Source: an uncultured Clostridia bacterium (GTDB lineage Bacteria > Bacillota > Clostridia > Oscillospirales > Ruminococcaceae). From it: a stretch of DNA of 30,468 bases. The translations under genes and the position numbers were made by a program. This document shows positions 16,167 through 23,582 of the stretch, piece after piece. Under the pieces are notes generated by a model. It was not told the DNA's origin and did no database searches. It worked only from the letters and a program-made list of their open reading frames with translations. How positions within the stretch are numbered: the stretch's first letter is position 1; every line of letters starts with the position of its first letter. The stretch is from positions 1 to 30,468 of the forward strand of contig CALXKG010000015.1 of NCBI GenBank assembly GCA_944388825.1. Reading direction: 5' to 3'.

Positions 16167-17153
16167 TTACAGCGTAAACACGCAGCCGCCGTAAACCAGC
16201 CCCGCGCCGAACCCGACCATCCCGACCTTTTTGCCGGGGGTGAGCCGGCCCTGCTCGTCCAGCTCGGCCAGCGCCACCGGGATACAGGCGGAGGAGGTGT
16301 TGCCGTACCGGTCGATGTTGACGTAAAACCGCTCGAGCGGCAGGCCCAGTTCCTTCGCGGCCGACTGGATGATCCGCAGGTTGGCCTGGTGGGGGATGAT
16401 GAGGTCGAGGTCGGCGGGGGTGATGCCGTCCTTTTCGCAGGCCCCCTTGAGGGCGGTGCTCATCGCGTTCACCGCGAACTTATAGACCTCTCGCCCGTCC
16501 ATATAAAGGACGCCCGGCCGGTTGACGTCCGGGAAGTGGTCGACCGACTGGGGGTCTGCCTGCTCGACAAAGGGGATGTCGTTTAACGGCCGCCTGGCGA
16601 ACAGGGTATGGGCGCCGGTCCCGTCGCTGCCCAGCACCGACTGGAAATCCCCCTCCCCTTTCCCGACGACGCAGGCCCCCGCCGCGTCGCCAAAGAGGAC
16701 GCAGGTCGAACGGTCGGTGTAGTCGGTGATTTTGGAGAGCCCTTCGGCCGAGACGATCAGCACATGGTGGTAGCCGTGCTGGAGGTACATATTCGCCATA
16801 TCCAGCGCATAGACAAACGCGGCGCAGGCGGCGTTGATGTCAAAAGCCGCCGCATTTTTCGCCCCGATCGCCCCCTGGACGATGCAGGCGAGCGCCGGGG
16901 TGATGTAGTCGCTGGTGACGGTGGTGCAGAGGATGAGGTCGATGTCGAGCGGCGACAGCCCCGCCCGCTCGACCGCCATCCGCGCCGCCTTTTCCGCCAT
17001 CACATGGGTCGGCTCGGAGGCGATATGCCGCTCCTTCATGCCGGTGCGCTTGACGATCCACTCGTCCGAGGTTTCGACGATCTTCGCAAAGTCCGCGTTG
17101 GTCACGACTTTTTCGGGCAGGTAGTAGCCGGTTCCTAAAATTTTCAGTCCCAT
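16167..17153 (-). CDS. fabH: 3-oxoacyl-ACP synthase III
   Basis: 328 residues, thiolase fold. It starts fatty-acid synthesis by condensing a short acyl-CoA with malonyl-ACP. Catalytic triad Cys110 (NAACAAFVYAL), His255 (IIPHQANLRI) and Asn285 (NIDRYGNTSSA). The C-terminus GMVGFGAGLVYGGCVFTL is typical. Branched- or straight-chain primer preference cannot be read with certainty. It is the first gene of the FASII operon; its leader of about 210 bases runs from the promoter at 17373-17401 and contains a strong hairpin. Confidence 0.95.
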   Translation of the reverse strand: MGLKILGTGYYLPEKVVTNADFAKIVETSDEWIVKRTGMKERHIASEPTHVMAEKAARMAVERAGLSPLDIDLILCTTVTSDYITPALACIVQGAIGAKNAAAFDINAACAAFVYALDMANMYLQHGYHHVLIVSAEGLSKITDYTDRSTCVLFGDAAGACVVGKGEGDFQSVLGSDGTGAHTLFARRPLNDIPFVEQADPQSVDHFPDVNRPGVLYMDGREVYKFAVNAMSTALKGACEKDGITPADLDLIIPHQANLRIIQSAAKELGLPLERFYVNIDRYGNTSSACIPVALAELDEQGRLTPGKKVGMVGFGAGLVYGGCVFTL

Positions 17154-17217
17154 ATTTCCCTTCCATTCTGTTGGGGCCGGACGGCCCGTTTCTCCATCGA
17201 TCCACGGCGTCAGAAGA

Positions 17218-17250
17218 GGCGGGGCGGCGGGAAAAGTTCACCGCCCCGCC
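17218..17250 (-). promoter_or_regulatory. Strong hairpin in the fabH leader
   Basis: A perfect 10-bp GC-only inverted repeat (17218-17227 with 17241-17250, GGCGGGGCGG/CCGCCCCGCC) with a 13-base loop lies in the untranslated leader, about 65 bases before the fabH start. No T run follows on the minus strand, so it is not a standard terminator. It could affect RNA stability or bind a regulator. Confidence 0.5.
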
Positions 17251-17261
17251 ATGAAAAATGC

Positions 17262-17290
17262 TTGAAAATTGCCGGGAATTTTGGTATAGT
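17262..17290 (+). promoter_or_regulatory. Sigma-A promoter of fabD-manA-ROK
   Basis: TTGAAA (17262-17267), 17-base spacer, TATAGT (17285-17290). Predicted start near 17297, giving a leader of about 270 bases before fabD. The palindrome TTGTACAA (17295-17302) covers the start site. Confidence 0.75.
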
Positions 17291-17293
17291 TAG

Positions 17294-17383
17294 ATTGTAC
17301 AACCGGCGGCGCGGGCGGACGGTCCCCTTTGGGGAAACTCCCTTATCCGCAGAAACCGGAGTGTACCCCTTAATTGTATAATC
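17294..17383. promoter_or_regulatory. Candidate operator pair for a FASII regulator
   Basis: ATTGTACAACC (17294-17304, covering the start site of the plus promoter) and ATTGTATAATC (17373-17383, overlapping the -10 of the minus promoter) match at 9 of 11 places. Their placement on the two promoters suggests one regulator for both units. No FapR or FabT gene is in the window and the motif is not the classic FapR site; this is inference. Confidence 0.35.
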
Positions 17384-17401
17384 TATCGGCCGGATTGTCA
17401 A
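17373..17401 (-). promoter_or_regulatory. Sigma-A promoter of the FASII operon
   Basis: On the minus strand TTGACA (17401-17396), a 17-base spacer and TACAAT (17378-17373), a near-consensus promoter. Predicted start about 17366. The transcript runs through the fabD promoter, and vice versa. Confidence 0.8.
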
Positions 17402-17568
17402 CCGAAAGAGGGCGGCAAACAGGGTTTTTTTACCGGTTTTTTTCGGGAGAAAACCCCCTTCCCGCAAACTTTTTACAGTTCCTTCACAGGATGGATTCAG
17501 TTGACCGCCGGTCATTTTTCCCGGGGGGCAAAACCGCCGCCCCGGGCCTGGAAAGGAAGGAATACAAG

Positions 17569-18480
17569 ATGAAGACAGCTTTTCTTTTCGCGGGACAGGG
17601 CTCCCAATACCCCGGCATGGGGGTCGAGCTTGCGGAAATCTCCCCGGCGGCGAAAGCGGTATTTGCCTGCGCCTCGGACGTCCTCCATATCGACCTGTTA
17701 AAGCTCTGTGCGGACGGCTCCGAGGAAGAGCTGGCCGCCACCACTATCGCCCAGCCGGCGATCATGGCCACTTCCCTCGCGGCGCTTGCCTGCGTGCGGG
17801 AAAAGGGGGTCGAAGCGGAAGCGGTCGCCGGGCATTCGCTCGGGGAATACGCCGCGATGGTCGCCTCGGGGATGCTCTCAATGGAGGACGGCTTTAAGCT
17901 GATCGGCTTCCGGGCGGCGGCGATGGGCAAAGTGGCGGAAAAGGGGGCCGGGTCGATGGCTGCGGTCCTCGGGATGCCTGCCAGCGACATCGCGGAGGTC
18001 TGCGAATCGGTCGACGGGTACGTCCTGCCGGTCAACTTCAACTCCTCCGCCCAGACGGTCATCGCCGGGGCGGACGACGCGGTCAGGGCCGCCTGCGAAA
18101 AGTTTGCGGCGCTCGGCAAAAAAGCGGTGCCCTTAAAGGTCGCGGCCGCCTTCCATTCGGCGCTGATGCAGCCGGCGGCGGACGAGTTTTACGCGGCGGC
18201 GAAAGGCTTTTCCTTTAAAGCGCCCGCCTGTGATTTCTATTCCAACTTAAAAGGCGGCCTGCTTTCCGACTTCTCGGATATGCCGGCGCTGCTGGCCCGG
18301 CATATCGTCTCCCCCGTCCGGTTCACCGACGAGCTGCACGCGATGCAGAGCGCCGGCATCGGGCGGTATATCGAGCTGGGGCCGGGGCACACCCTGTCGG
18401 GGCTGGTCAAGCGGACGCTGAAAGACGTGACCATCCAAAACGTCGAAAACGCCAAAACGCTGGAAAAAGTAACCGGATAA
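17569..18480 (+). CDS. fabD: Malonyl-CoA:ACP transacylase
   Basis: 303 residues from the ATG at 17569, which has AAGGAAGG 8 bases upstream; the frame is open upstream but that part does not look like protein. It moves malonyl from CoA to ACP. The N-terminal FAGQGSQYPGMG and the nucleophile Ser90 in GHSLGEYAAM are canonical; His196 (AAFHSALM) completes the pair. It is the only FASII gene outside the minus-strand operon and shares a transcript with manA (12-base gap) and a ROK regulator. Confidence 0.95.
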   Translation: MKTAFLFAGQGSQYPGMGVELAEISPAAKAVFACASDVLHIDLLKLCADGSEEELAATTIAQPAIMATSLAALACVREKGVEAEAVAGHSLGEYAAMVASGMLSMEDGFKLIGFRAAAMGKVAEKGAGSMAAVLGMPASDIAEVCESVDGYVLPVNFNSSAQTVIAGADDAVRAACEKFAALGKKAVPLKVAAAFHSALMQPAADEFYAAAKGFSFKAPACDFYSNLKGGLLSDFSDMPALLARHIVSPVRFTDELHAMQSAGIGRYIELGPGHTLSGLVKRTLKDVTIQNVENAKTLEKVTG

Positions 18481-18492
18481 GGAAGGTAACCG

Positions 18493-19461
18493 ATGATCTA
18501 TTCTCTTTACCCTGTACTGAAAGACGCCATCTGGGGCGGGGAAAAGCTGAAAACCGTCTATGGCAAGAAGACGCCCCTCCCCCGCGCCGCCGAGAGCTGG
18601 GAGCTCTCCTGCCACCCGGACGGCGTCTCCTCGATCGGCGTCGCCGGGTTTGACGGCTCCGGGCCGGTGCCGCTGACCGAATTTATCCGCATACGGGGCC
18701 GGTCGGAAGTGCTGGGCAGCCGCCCGGCGGCCTTTGCCTCCTTCCCGGTGCTGGTCAAGCTGATCGACGCGGCGAAAGACCTGTCGATCCAGGTCCACCC
18801 GGACGACCGCTACGCGATGCGGGAAGAAGGGGCGTCCGGCAAGACCGAGATGTGGTACATCGTCGACTGCGAGGAGGGGGCGTCGATCCTGCTGGGCTTC
18901 AACGGCGCCTACACCCGCGAGGAGGTGCGGGAAGCCGCTTTAAACGGCTCCCTCCCCGACCTCTGCTGCCGGATACCCGTCCATAAGGGGGACGTCTTCT
19001 GGCTGAACCCCGGAACGCTGCACGCGATCGGCGGCGGCATCACGCTGGCCGAGATCCAGCAGAACTCCTCCCTCACCTACCGCCTGTACGACTATGGGCG
19101 GCTGGGGGCGGACGGCAGGCCGCGTCCGCTGCACTTGGACCGCGCCCTCGACGTTTTAAAGATCGAAAAACCGGCGCGGCTGGGCCCGATCGGCCGGAAG
19201 GAGTATCACCAGGGGTATGTCCGGACGCTCCTCGGCTCCTGCCACTACTTCACCGTCTCGGAGATCGACCTGACCGGGACGTATATGGGCTTTGCGACCC
19301 CGCTCTCCTTCCACTGCCTGACGGCCGCAGAGGGGAACCTCCTGATCGAAAACGAGGGGCAGCGGGCGGAAGCCGCCCCCGGCATGAGCTTTTTCATCCC
19401 GGCGGGGGCGGGCGCCTATACCCTCCGGGGCCGGGCGAAAGTCCTCATCACGACTATCTGA
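18493..19461 (+). CDS. manA: Mannose-6-phosphate isomerase, class I (short form)
   Basis: 322 residues, cupin-type zinc enzyme of the short Firmicutes form. It interconverts mannose-6-phosphate and fructose-6-phosphate. Zinc ligands Gln100 and His102 (SIQVHPDD), Glu119 (KTEMWYI) and His177 (GTLHAIGGG) are all present, followed by EIQQNSSLTYRLYDYGR. The C-terminal cupin lobe is about 100 residues long. GGAAGG precedes the start. Position between fabD and a ROK regulator suggests sugar-linked control, but no mannose transporter is nearby. Confidence 0.92.
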   Translation: MIYSLYPVLKDAIWGGEKLKTVYGKKTPLPRAAESWELSCHPDGVSSIGVAGFDGSGPVPLTEFIRIRGRSEVLGSRPAAFASFPVLVKLIDAAKDLSIQVHPDDRYAMREEGASGKTEMWYIVDCEEGASILLGFNGAYTREEVREAALNGSLPDLCCRIPVHKGDVFWLNPGTLHAIGGGITLAEIQQNSSLTYRLYDYGRLGADGRPRPLHLDRALDVLKIEKPARLGPIGRKEYHQGYVRTLLGSCHYFTVSEIDLTGTYMGFATPLSFHCLTAAEGNLLIENEGQRAEAAPGMSFFIPAGAGAYTLRGRAKVLITTI

Positions 19462-19476
19462 AAAGGAGGCGGCGGC

Positions 19477-20715
19477 ATGGCTGGCACATCCCTCCCGCAG
19501 GCGGGGGAAAAGCCCCGGGACATCAAACTGAATAACCGCCGGATCGTCCTGCGGCTGCTGGCGGAGGGGGAAAAGGTGACGCTGGGGGAACTGGCGGCTG
19601 AAAGCGGCCTTTCCCGCAACACCGTCAAAAAATGCGTCGACTTTTTCCTGCAAAGAGGGATCGCCGCCGACGCCGGCAAGGGCAGCTCGACCAGCGAAGG
19701 GGGCAAAAAGCCGGATATGTTCGCCCTCGAAGGACGCTGGGGGAGCATCGCCTCCTTCTACTGCTGCGGGCAGGAACTGTCGGGGGCGCTCTACTCGGCC
19801 GCCCGGGAGTGCCTGTGCGAGGCGCAGGAACTCCTGCCGGCCTACACCCCCGAAGAGGTCGTGGCCGGGTGCGGGCGGCTGCTGAAAAAAATGCAGGCGG
19901 AGAGCGGTTCACGCCCGGGGCCATTAAAGTGGGCGGTCTGTTCAATCTACGGGATCGTCGACATCCACACCGGTTCCGTCCTTTCCAACCGGCAGGACGC
20001 CTGGAACGGGCGGGTGCCGCTGGGGGAGATGCTGAAAAGCGCCCTCGGGGTGCCGGTCTCCTGCTGCAACCCGGTGCGGACGATGCTGCTCTGCGAGGCG
20101 GACCACGACCCCGCCGTCTCGGACAACTCGGCCCTTGTCTACACCAACGGCCCGGGGGCGATGGCGGCGATCATCCGCCGGGGGACCGTCATACAGGGCA
20201 AACGGTGCGTGCTGGGCGAGATCACCGGCATCCCGCTGGGCTTCTCGGCCCATCCCGCCTCCGATACCGCCCTTGGGGGCGACAGCCTGGGGTATCTGGT
20301 CTGCCGGAAAAAGCTGCTGGAGGAGATCGCTTCGCAGCCCATCCTCTTTAAGGCCTCCGGGCTTTCGGCGCTGGGGCGGCAGCCGACGCTGCGGGATATC
20401 TTCCGGGCGGCTTCCATCGGCGATAAGCTGGCGCAGGCGGTGGTGCGGTATGCGGCCCGGTGGTTTGCCGTCTCGCTGCGGCAGCTTTTATTCCTGGCCG
20501 ACCCGGATATCATCATCATCCAGGGGGATTACGCCGGGGCCGGGGATTATTTCCTCTCGACGCTGAAGCAGTACGTCCAGTCTTACGTCGCCCCGGCGGT
20601 CGACGTCATCCCCGACATCCGCCTTTCCGCCCTCGGGGAGACGGCCTCCTGCCTGCTGGGCGGGGCGATCATCGGCGCCGGCGCGCTCTTTTCCGGGGAT
20701 GAGATGTATGAATGA
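19477..20715 (+). CDS. ROK family transcriptional regulator with a degenerate sugar-kinase domain
   Basis: 412 residues. Residues about 17-60 are a winged helix-turn-helix (NNRRIVLRLLAEGEKVTLGELAAESGLSRNTVKKCVDF). The rest has the ROK/actin-like fold: LVYTNGPGAMAAIIRRGTVIQG matches the nucleotide-side region, and ADPDIIIIQGDYAGAG and LGETASCLLGGAIIGAGALF are typical of the C-terminal half. The ROK zinc motif (GH...CxCGxxGC) is missing: the place reads LGEITGIPLGFSAHPASD. Such proteins usually bind DNA as NagC/XylR-type repressors and release it on binding a sugar. Its location after manA suggests a mannose- or hexose-phosphate-related signal, by inference. AAAAGGAGG precedes the start. Confidence 0.75.
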   Translation: MAGTSLPQAGEKPRDIKLNNRRIVLRLLAEGEKVTLGELAAESGLSRNTVKKCVDFFLQRGIAADAGKGSSTSEGGKKPDMFALEGRWGSIASFYCCGQELSGALYSAARECLCEAQELLPAYTPEEVVAGCGRLLKKMQAESGSRPGPLKWAVCSIYGIVDIHTGSVLSNRQDAWNGRVPLGEMLKSALGVPVSCCNPVRTMLLCEADHDPAVSDNSALVYTNGPGAMAAIIRRGTVIQGKRCVLGEITGIPLGFSAHPASDTALGGDSLGYLVCRKKLLEEIASQPILFKASGLSALGRQPTLRDIFRAASIGDKLAQAVVRYAARWFAVSLRQLLFLADPDIIIIQGDYAGAGDYFLSTLKQYVQSYVAPAVDVIPDIRLSALGETASCLLGGAIIGAGALFSGDEMYE

Positions 20716-20753
20716 AAAAAGCTGTGGGAACTTCCGGTTCCCACAGCTTTTTT
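20715..20753. terminator. Bidirectional terminator between the ROK gene and the PepSY lipoprotein gene
   Basis: A perfect 17-bp stem (20715-20731 with 20737-20753) and 5-base loop, with six A before and six T after. It begins on the last base of the ROK stop codon and also lies 15 bases after the minus-strand lipoprotein gene. Confidence 0.92.
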
Positions 20754-20768
20754 ATCCCGTCCTCCGGC

Positions 20769-21461
20769 TTACCCCCGCATTTCCGCGCTCCACTCAAAGA
20801 TGATGCCGGTTTCGGGGTCGATCTCAAACTCATACCAGATCCCGCCGTACAAAAGGTTCCCCTCGTACCGCATCCTGCCGTCGTCGCCCTCCTGCCAGAC
20901 ATTGACGTCCGCCGGGTCGGCGCCGGTCCGGTCTGCGGCCAGCTGGGCGGCGTCCTCCAGGGTAATCGCGTTCTCCGGCTGGGCATAGACCCACTCTTCC
21001 CGGATCTCGTAATCGCTGCCGACGATCGTCCCGTCCGCCCGGGCGATTTCATAATCATAGTCGGCGTTTTCCGTCTGGAACTCGACCTGGTAGACAGGGA
21101 CCCCGTCCTCCCGGTCGGGTTCGGACCACAGCCGGGAGACTTCCTCTTCCGCAAACCCGGCGTCCGCCAGGGCGATCTGCCTGGCTTCATCCTCCGTGAT
21201 TTCACCTGCCGTGTCCGAAGGCGCGGCGGCTTCGGACGGCGCGGATGCTTCCGCCGAAGCGGCGGGCGCGGTTTCAGACGTTTCCGCCGGCGCGCCGGAT
21301 GTCTCAGGCTGCGTCCCGGCACTTACCGCCGGGGGAGAAGATTCGGTGCTCTGCGAGAAGGAAACGGGCTCCTCCTTCGCCCCGTCCCCGAGGCTGATCG
21401 AAAACGAACAGCCGCCCAGCAGAAGCGCCGCGCAGATAACAGCCAAAAAACCTTTTTTCAT
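20769..21461 (-). CDS. Secreted lipoprotein with two PepSY domains
   Basis: 230 residues. Signal peptide with lipobox LLLGGC (Cys18), then a Ser/Ala/Pro/Glu-rich linker (about 30-88). Two PepSY-type units follow: ITEDEARQIALADAGF ... YEIARADGTIVG and ITLEDAAQLAADRTGA ... YEFEIDPETGIIFEW. PepSY domains occur in protease propeptides and in many secreted Firmicutes proteins and are thought to inhibit or regulate peptidases outside the cell; a specific partner is not visible. AGGAGGG precedes the ATG and a good promoter lies at 21498-21526. It is a single-gene unit. Confidence 0.8.
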   Translation of the reverse strand: MKKGFLAVICAALLLGGCSFSISLGDGAKEEPVSFSQSTESSPPAVSAGTQPETSGAPAETSETAPAASAEASAPSEAAAPSDTAGEITEDEARQIALADAGFAEEEVSRLWSEPDREDGVPVYQVEFQTENADYDYEIARADGTIVGSDYEIREEWVYAQPENAITLEDAAQLAADRTGADPADVNVWQEGDDGRMRYEGNLLYGGIWYEFEIDPETGIIFEWSAEMRG

Positions 21462-21497
21462 TGAAAATCCCTCCTGAACGCGGTTGATTTTATCTAC

Positions 21498-21526
21498 AGT
21501 CTACCACATTCTGCTTCAGGATGCAA
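21498..21526 (-). promoter_or_regulatory. Promoter of the PepSY lipoprotein gene
   Basis: Minus strand: TTGCAT (21526-21521), 17-base spacer, TAGACT (21503-21498) with an upstream TGG (extended -10). The leader is about 30 bases. The same two hexamers at the same spacing occur inside the invertible segment at 24575-24603. Confidence 0.6.
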
Positions 21527-21583
21527 GGACAGGAAGGGCGTCTGCACAGGATATCCGCCAAAACCCGGCCGGAAAATCAGGAA

Positions 21584-21608
21584 AAGCCGCCGGAAGACCC
21601 GGCGGCTT
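21584..21608 (-). terminator. Possible minus-strand terminator
   Basis: A perfect 10-bp stem (21584-21593 with 21599-21608, AAGCCGCCGG/CCGGCGGCTT), loop of 5. On the minus strand it is followed by TTCCTGATTTTCC, moderately T-rich. It may end prfC transcripts that read through the RNA element, protecting the lipoprotein promoter. Confidence 0.45.
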
Positions 21609-21611
21609 AGC

Positions 21612-21640
21612 TTGTCGATAAAGTCCTGTAGAAATAGAAA
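21612..21640 (+). promoter_or_regulatory. Weak candidate promoter of RNA copy 2
   Basis: TTGTCG (21612-21617), 17-base spacer, TAGAAA (21635-21640), each matching consensus at 4 of 6 places. It would start the RNA near 21647 and give a transcript of about 190 bases. Confidence 0.3.
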
Positions 21641-21659
21641 ATCTGTAGAAATAGAAAAT
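21626..21659 (+). repeat. Perfect tandem duplication of 17 bp
   Basis: CTGTAGAAATAGAAAAT occurs twice without a gap, at 21626-21642 and 21643-21659, just upstream of RNA copy 2. Copy 1 is cut before this point, so it is unknown whether the duplication belongs to the element. Confidence 0.9.
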
Positions 21660-21683
21660 CGACTTTTCGATACGCACAAAAAT

Positions 21684-21839
21684 TAAATCACATTTTTTCC
21701 GGCGGCATGTACGGCGGAAAAAATACCTTGATCGGGACAAGTGTCGACCGAAGGGAGGCATGCAGTCCCGATGTTATCTGTCGAAAAACTTGTTTTTCGA
21801 CAGTCTCAAGCATCTGCCCCGCAGGACAGATGCTTTTTT
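21684..21839 (+). ncRNA. Structured RNA element, copy 2
   Basis: The same element as 1-157, complete on both sides. Stems: 21692-21701/21715-21724 (10 bp), 21731-21738/21765-21772 (8 bp), 21778-21788/21793-21803 (11 bp, CUUG loop), and the terminator 21808-21816/21827-21835 with T run 21834-21839. The first three stems are identical to copy 1. The terminator stem differs at nearly every base (GCATCTG instead of GAGCGTGG) but still pairs. No open frame with a ribosome binding site is seen inside. It ends 30 bases before the prfC stop codon, head-on. The function is unknown; a free-standing regulatory RNA is the best inference. Confidence 0.7.
21808..21839 (+). terminator. Intrinsic terminator of RNA copy 2
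   Basis: A 9-bp stem (AAGCATCTG/CAGATGCTT), 10-base loop, then T at 21834-21839. There is no T run on the minus strand. Confidence 0.85.
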
Positions 21840-21869
21840 CATGCCGCGATCCCTTTCCGGATGGCTTTT

Positions 21870-23480
21870 TCAGTTCCGCGAGAACTCCGCCAGCCGCAGC
21901 GCCGGGTTCTTTTCCAGCGCCCAGTTTATATTCCAGTCGCTGGCGAAGAGCAGCAGCTTACGCCCCTTCAGATCCTCGACGATCTTGGTGTCGCTGGTGA
22001 GGGAGAGCTTGCGCAGGTCGAAATCCTCCTCGTCGTTCTCCACCCAGCGGATCAGCTCATAGGGGAGGGTATCCATCCGGATCTCGACGTTGTACTCGCT
22101 CTTCAAGCGGTACTTCAGGACGTCGAACTGCAAGGTGCCGACGACCCCGACGATCACCTCTTCCATCCCGTGGTCGGGTTCCCGGAAGATCTGGATCGCG
22201 CCCTCCTGGGCGATCTGGGAGATGCCCTTGACAAACTGCTTGCGGCCCATCGTGTCCAGCTGGGAGACCCGGGCGAAGTGTTCCGGCGCGAAGGTCGGGA
22301 TCCCCTCAAACTGCACCTTCATCCCCGGTGCCGCGATGGTGTCGCCGATCGAGAAGATGCCGGGGTCGAAAACGCCGATGATATCCCCGGCGTAGGCCTC
22401 GTCGATGATCTCCCGTTCCTGGGCCATCAGCTGCTGGGGCTGGGAGAGGCGCATCTTCTTGTAATTCTCCTGGACGTGGCAGACCTCCATCCCCTTTTCA
22501 AACTTGCCGGAACAGATGCGGATAAAGGCGATCCGGTCGCGGTGGGCCTTGTTCATATTCGCCTGGATCTTAAATACAAAGGCGGAGAAGTTCGGGTCGA
22601 ACGGGTCGACGACCCCCTCTTTCGCCGTCCGGGGGAGGGGCGGGGTGGTCATCTGCAAAAACGCATGGAGAAACGGCTCGACGCCGAAGTTTGTCAGCGC
22701 CGACCCGAAAAAGACGGGGGAGAGCTTGCCGTGCCGGACCCTTTCCAGGTCGAACGGCTCGGCGGCGCCGTCGAGCAGCTCGACGTCCTCGCACAGCTTA
22801 TCGTAAAGGGAATCGCCCAGCACCTCCTTCAGCCGCTCGTCCGACAGGTCGATCTCCTCCCCGCGGACGTCCTTCTGCCCGTTGGCGGTGCCGGAGCCGG
22901 TGAAGTGGATGATCTCCTTGCGGCGGCGGTCGTAGACGCCTTTAAATTCCTTTCCGCAGCCGATCGGCCAGTTGACCGGCACGGTGCCGATGCCGAGCTC
23001 CTTTTCGATCTCGTCCAGCAGGTCGAAGGGGTCGCGGGCTTCGCGGTCCATCTTGTTGATAAAGGTGAAGATCGGGATATCCCGCATGACGCAGACCTTG
23101 AACAGCTTCCGGGTCTGGGCCTCGACGCCCTTGGCCGCGTCGATGACCATGACCGCCGAGTCGGCCGCCATCAGCGTGCGGTAGGTGTCTTCCGAGAAGT
23201 CCTGGTGGCCGGGGGTGTCGAGGATGTTGATGCAGTATCCCTCAAAGTTGAACTGCATGACCGAGCTGGTGACCGAGATGCCGCGCTGCTTTTCGATCTC
23301 CATCCAGTCGGACGTGGCGGCGCGGGCGTTTTTCTTGCCCTTGACGGCGCCGGCCAGCTGGATCGCCCCGCCGTAGAGCAGGAACTTTTCGGTCAAAGTG
23401 GTTTTACCGGCGTCGGGGTGGGAGATAATCGCGAATGTACGCCGTTTTTCGATTTCTTCACGCAGGGTAGACAAGTTCAT
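21870..23480 (-). CDS. prfC: Peptide chain release factor 3
   Basis: 536 residues from the ATG at 23480. RF3 is a GTPase that removes RF1/RF2 from the ribosome after termination. G-motifs: SHPDAGKTTLTE (G1), DTPGHQDFSEDTYR (G3), FINKMDRE (G4); the start RRTFAIISHPDAGKTT is typical of RF3. Length is normal. The start is unclear: GGAGGA (23486-23481) touches the ATG at 23480, which is too close, while a TTG at 23474 is 7 bases away and the upstream ATG at 23492 has no site. All choices differ by at most 6 residues. A promoter lies at 23583-23611. A long open frame on the opposite strand is only a high-GC shadow. Confidence 0.93.
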   Translation of the reverse strand: MNLSTLREEIEKRRTFAIISHPDAGKTTLTEKFLLYGGAIQLAGAVKGKKNARAATSDWMEIEKQRGISVTSSVMQFNFEGYCINILDTPGHQDFSEDTYRTLMAADSAVMVIDAAKGVEAQTRKLFKVCVMRDIPIFTFINKMDREARDPFDLLDEIEKELGIGTVPVNWPIGCGKEFKGVYDRRRKEIIHFTGSGTANGQKDVRGEEIDLSDERLKEVLGDSLYDKLCEDVELLDGAAEPFDLERVRHGKLSPVFFGSALTNFGVEPFLHAFLQMTTPPLPRTAKEGVVDPFDPNFSAFVFKIQANMNKAHRDRIAFIRICSGKFEKGMEVCHVQENYKKMRLSQPQQLMAQEREIIDEAYAGDIIGVFDPGIFSIGDTIAAPGMKVQFEGIPTFAPEHFARVSQLDTMGRKQFVKGISQIAQEGAIQIFREPDHGMEEVIVGVVGTLQFDVLKYRLKSEYNVEIRMDTLPYELIRWVENDEEDFDLRKLSLTSDTKIVEDLKGRKLLLFASDWNINWALEKNPALRLAEFSRN

Positions 23481-23582
23481 TCCTCCATACAAATCCGTTT
23501 CTGTTTTCCGTTCCGTTTATCCTGTCAGTGGTTCCGGCGCATCATGCTGCCTCCTTCGGGCGTGGTTTGGACATACCTTTTT

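Noticed and set aside
17294..17383. A classic FapR operator at the fab promoters
   Set aside because: The motif found (ATTGTAYAAYC) does not match the long FapR palindrome and no fapR gene is in the window; it is reported only as a candidate operator.
21626..21659. Tandem 17-mers as the start of a CRISPR array
   Set aside because: There are only two units, directly adjacent without spacers, and no cas genes.
1..21810. FASII region as a composite transposon between the direct repeats at 1-127 and 21684-21810
   Set aside because: There is no transposase, the content is core metabolism and each repeat has RNA-like stems and its own terminator. Same-orientation repeats are better explained as a multi-copy RNA.
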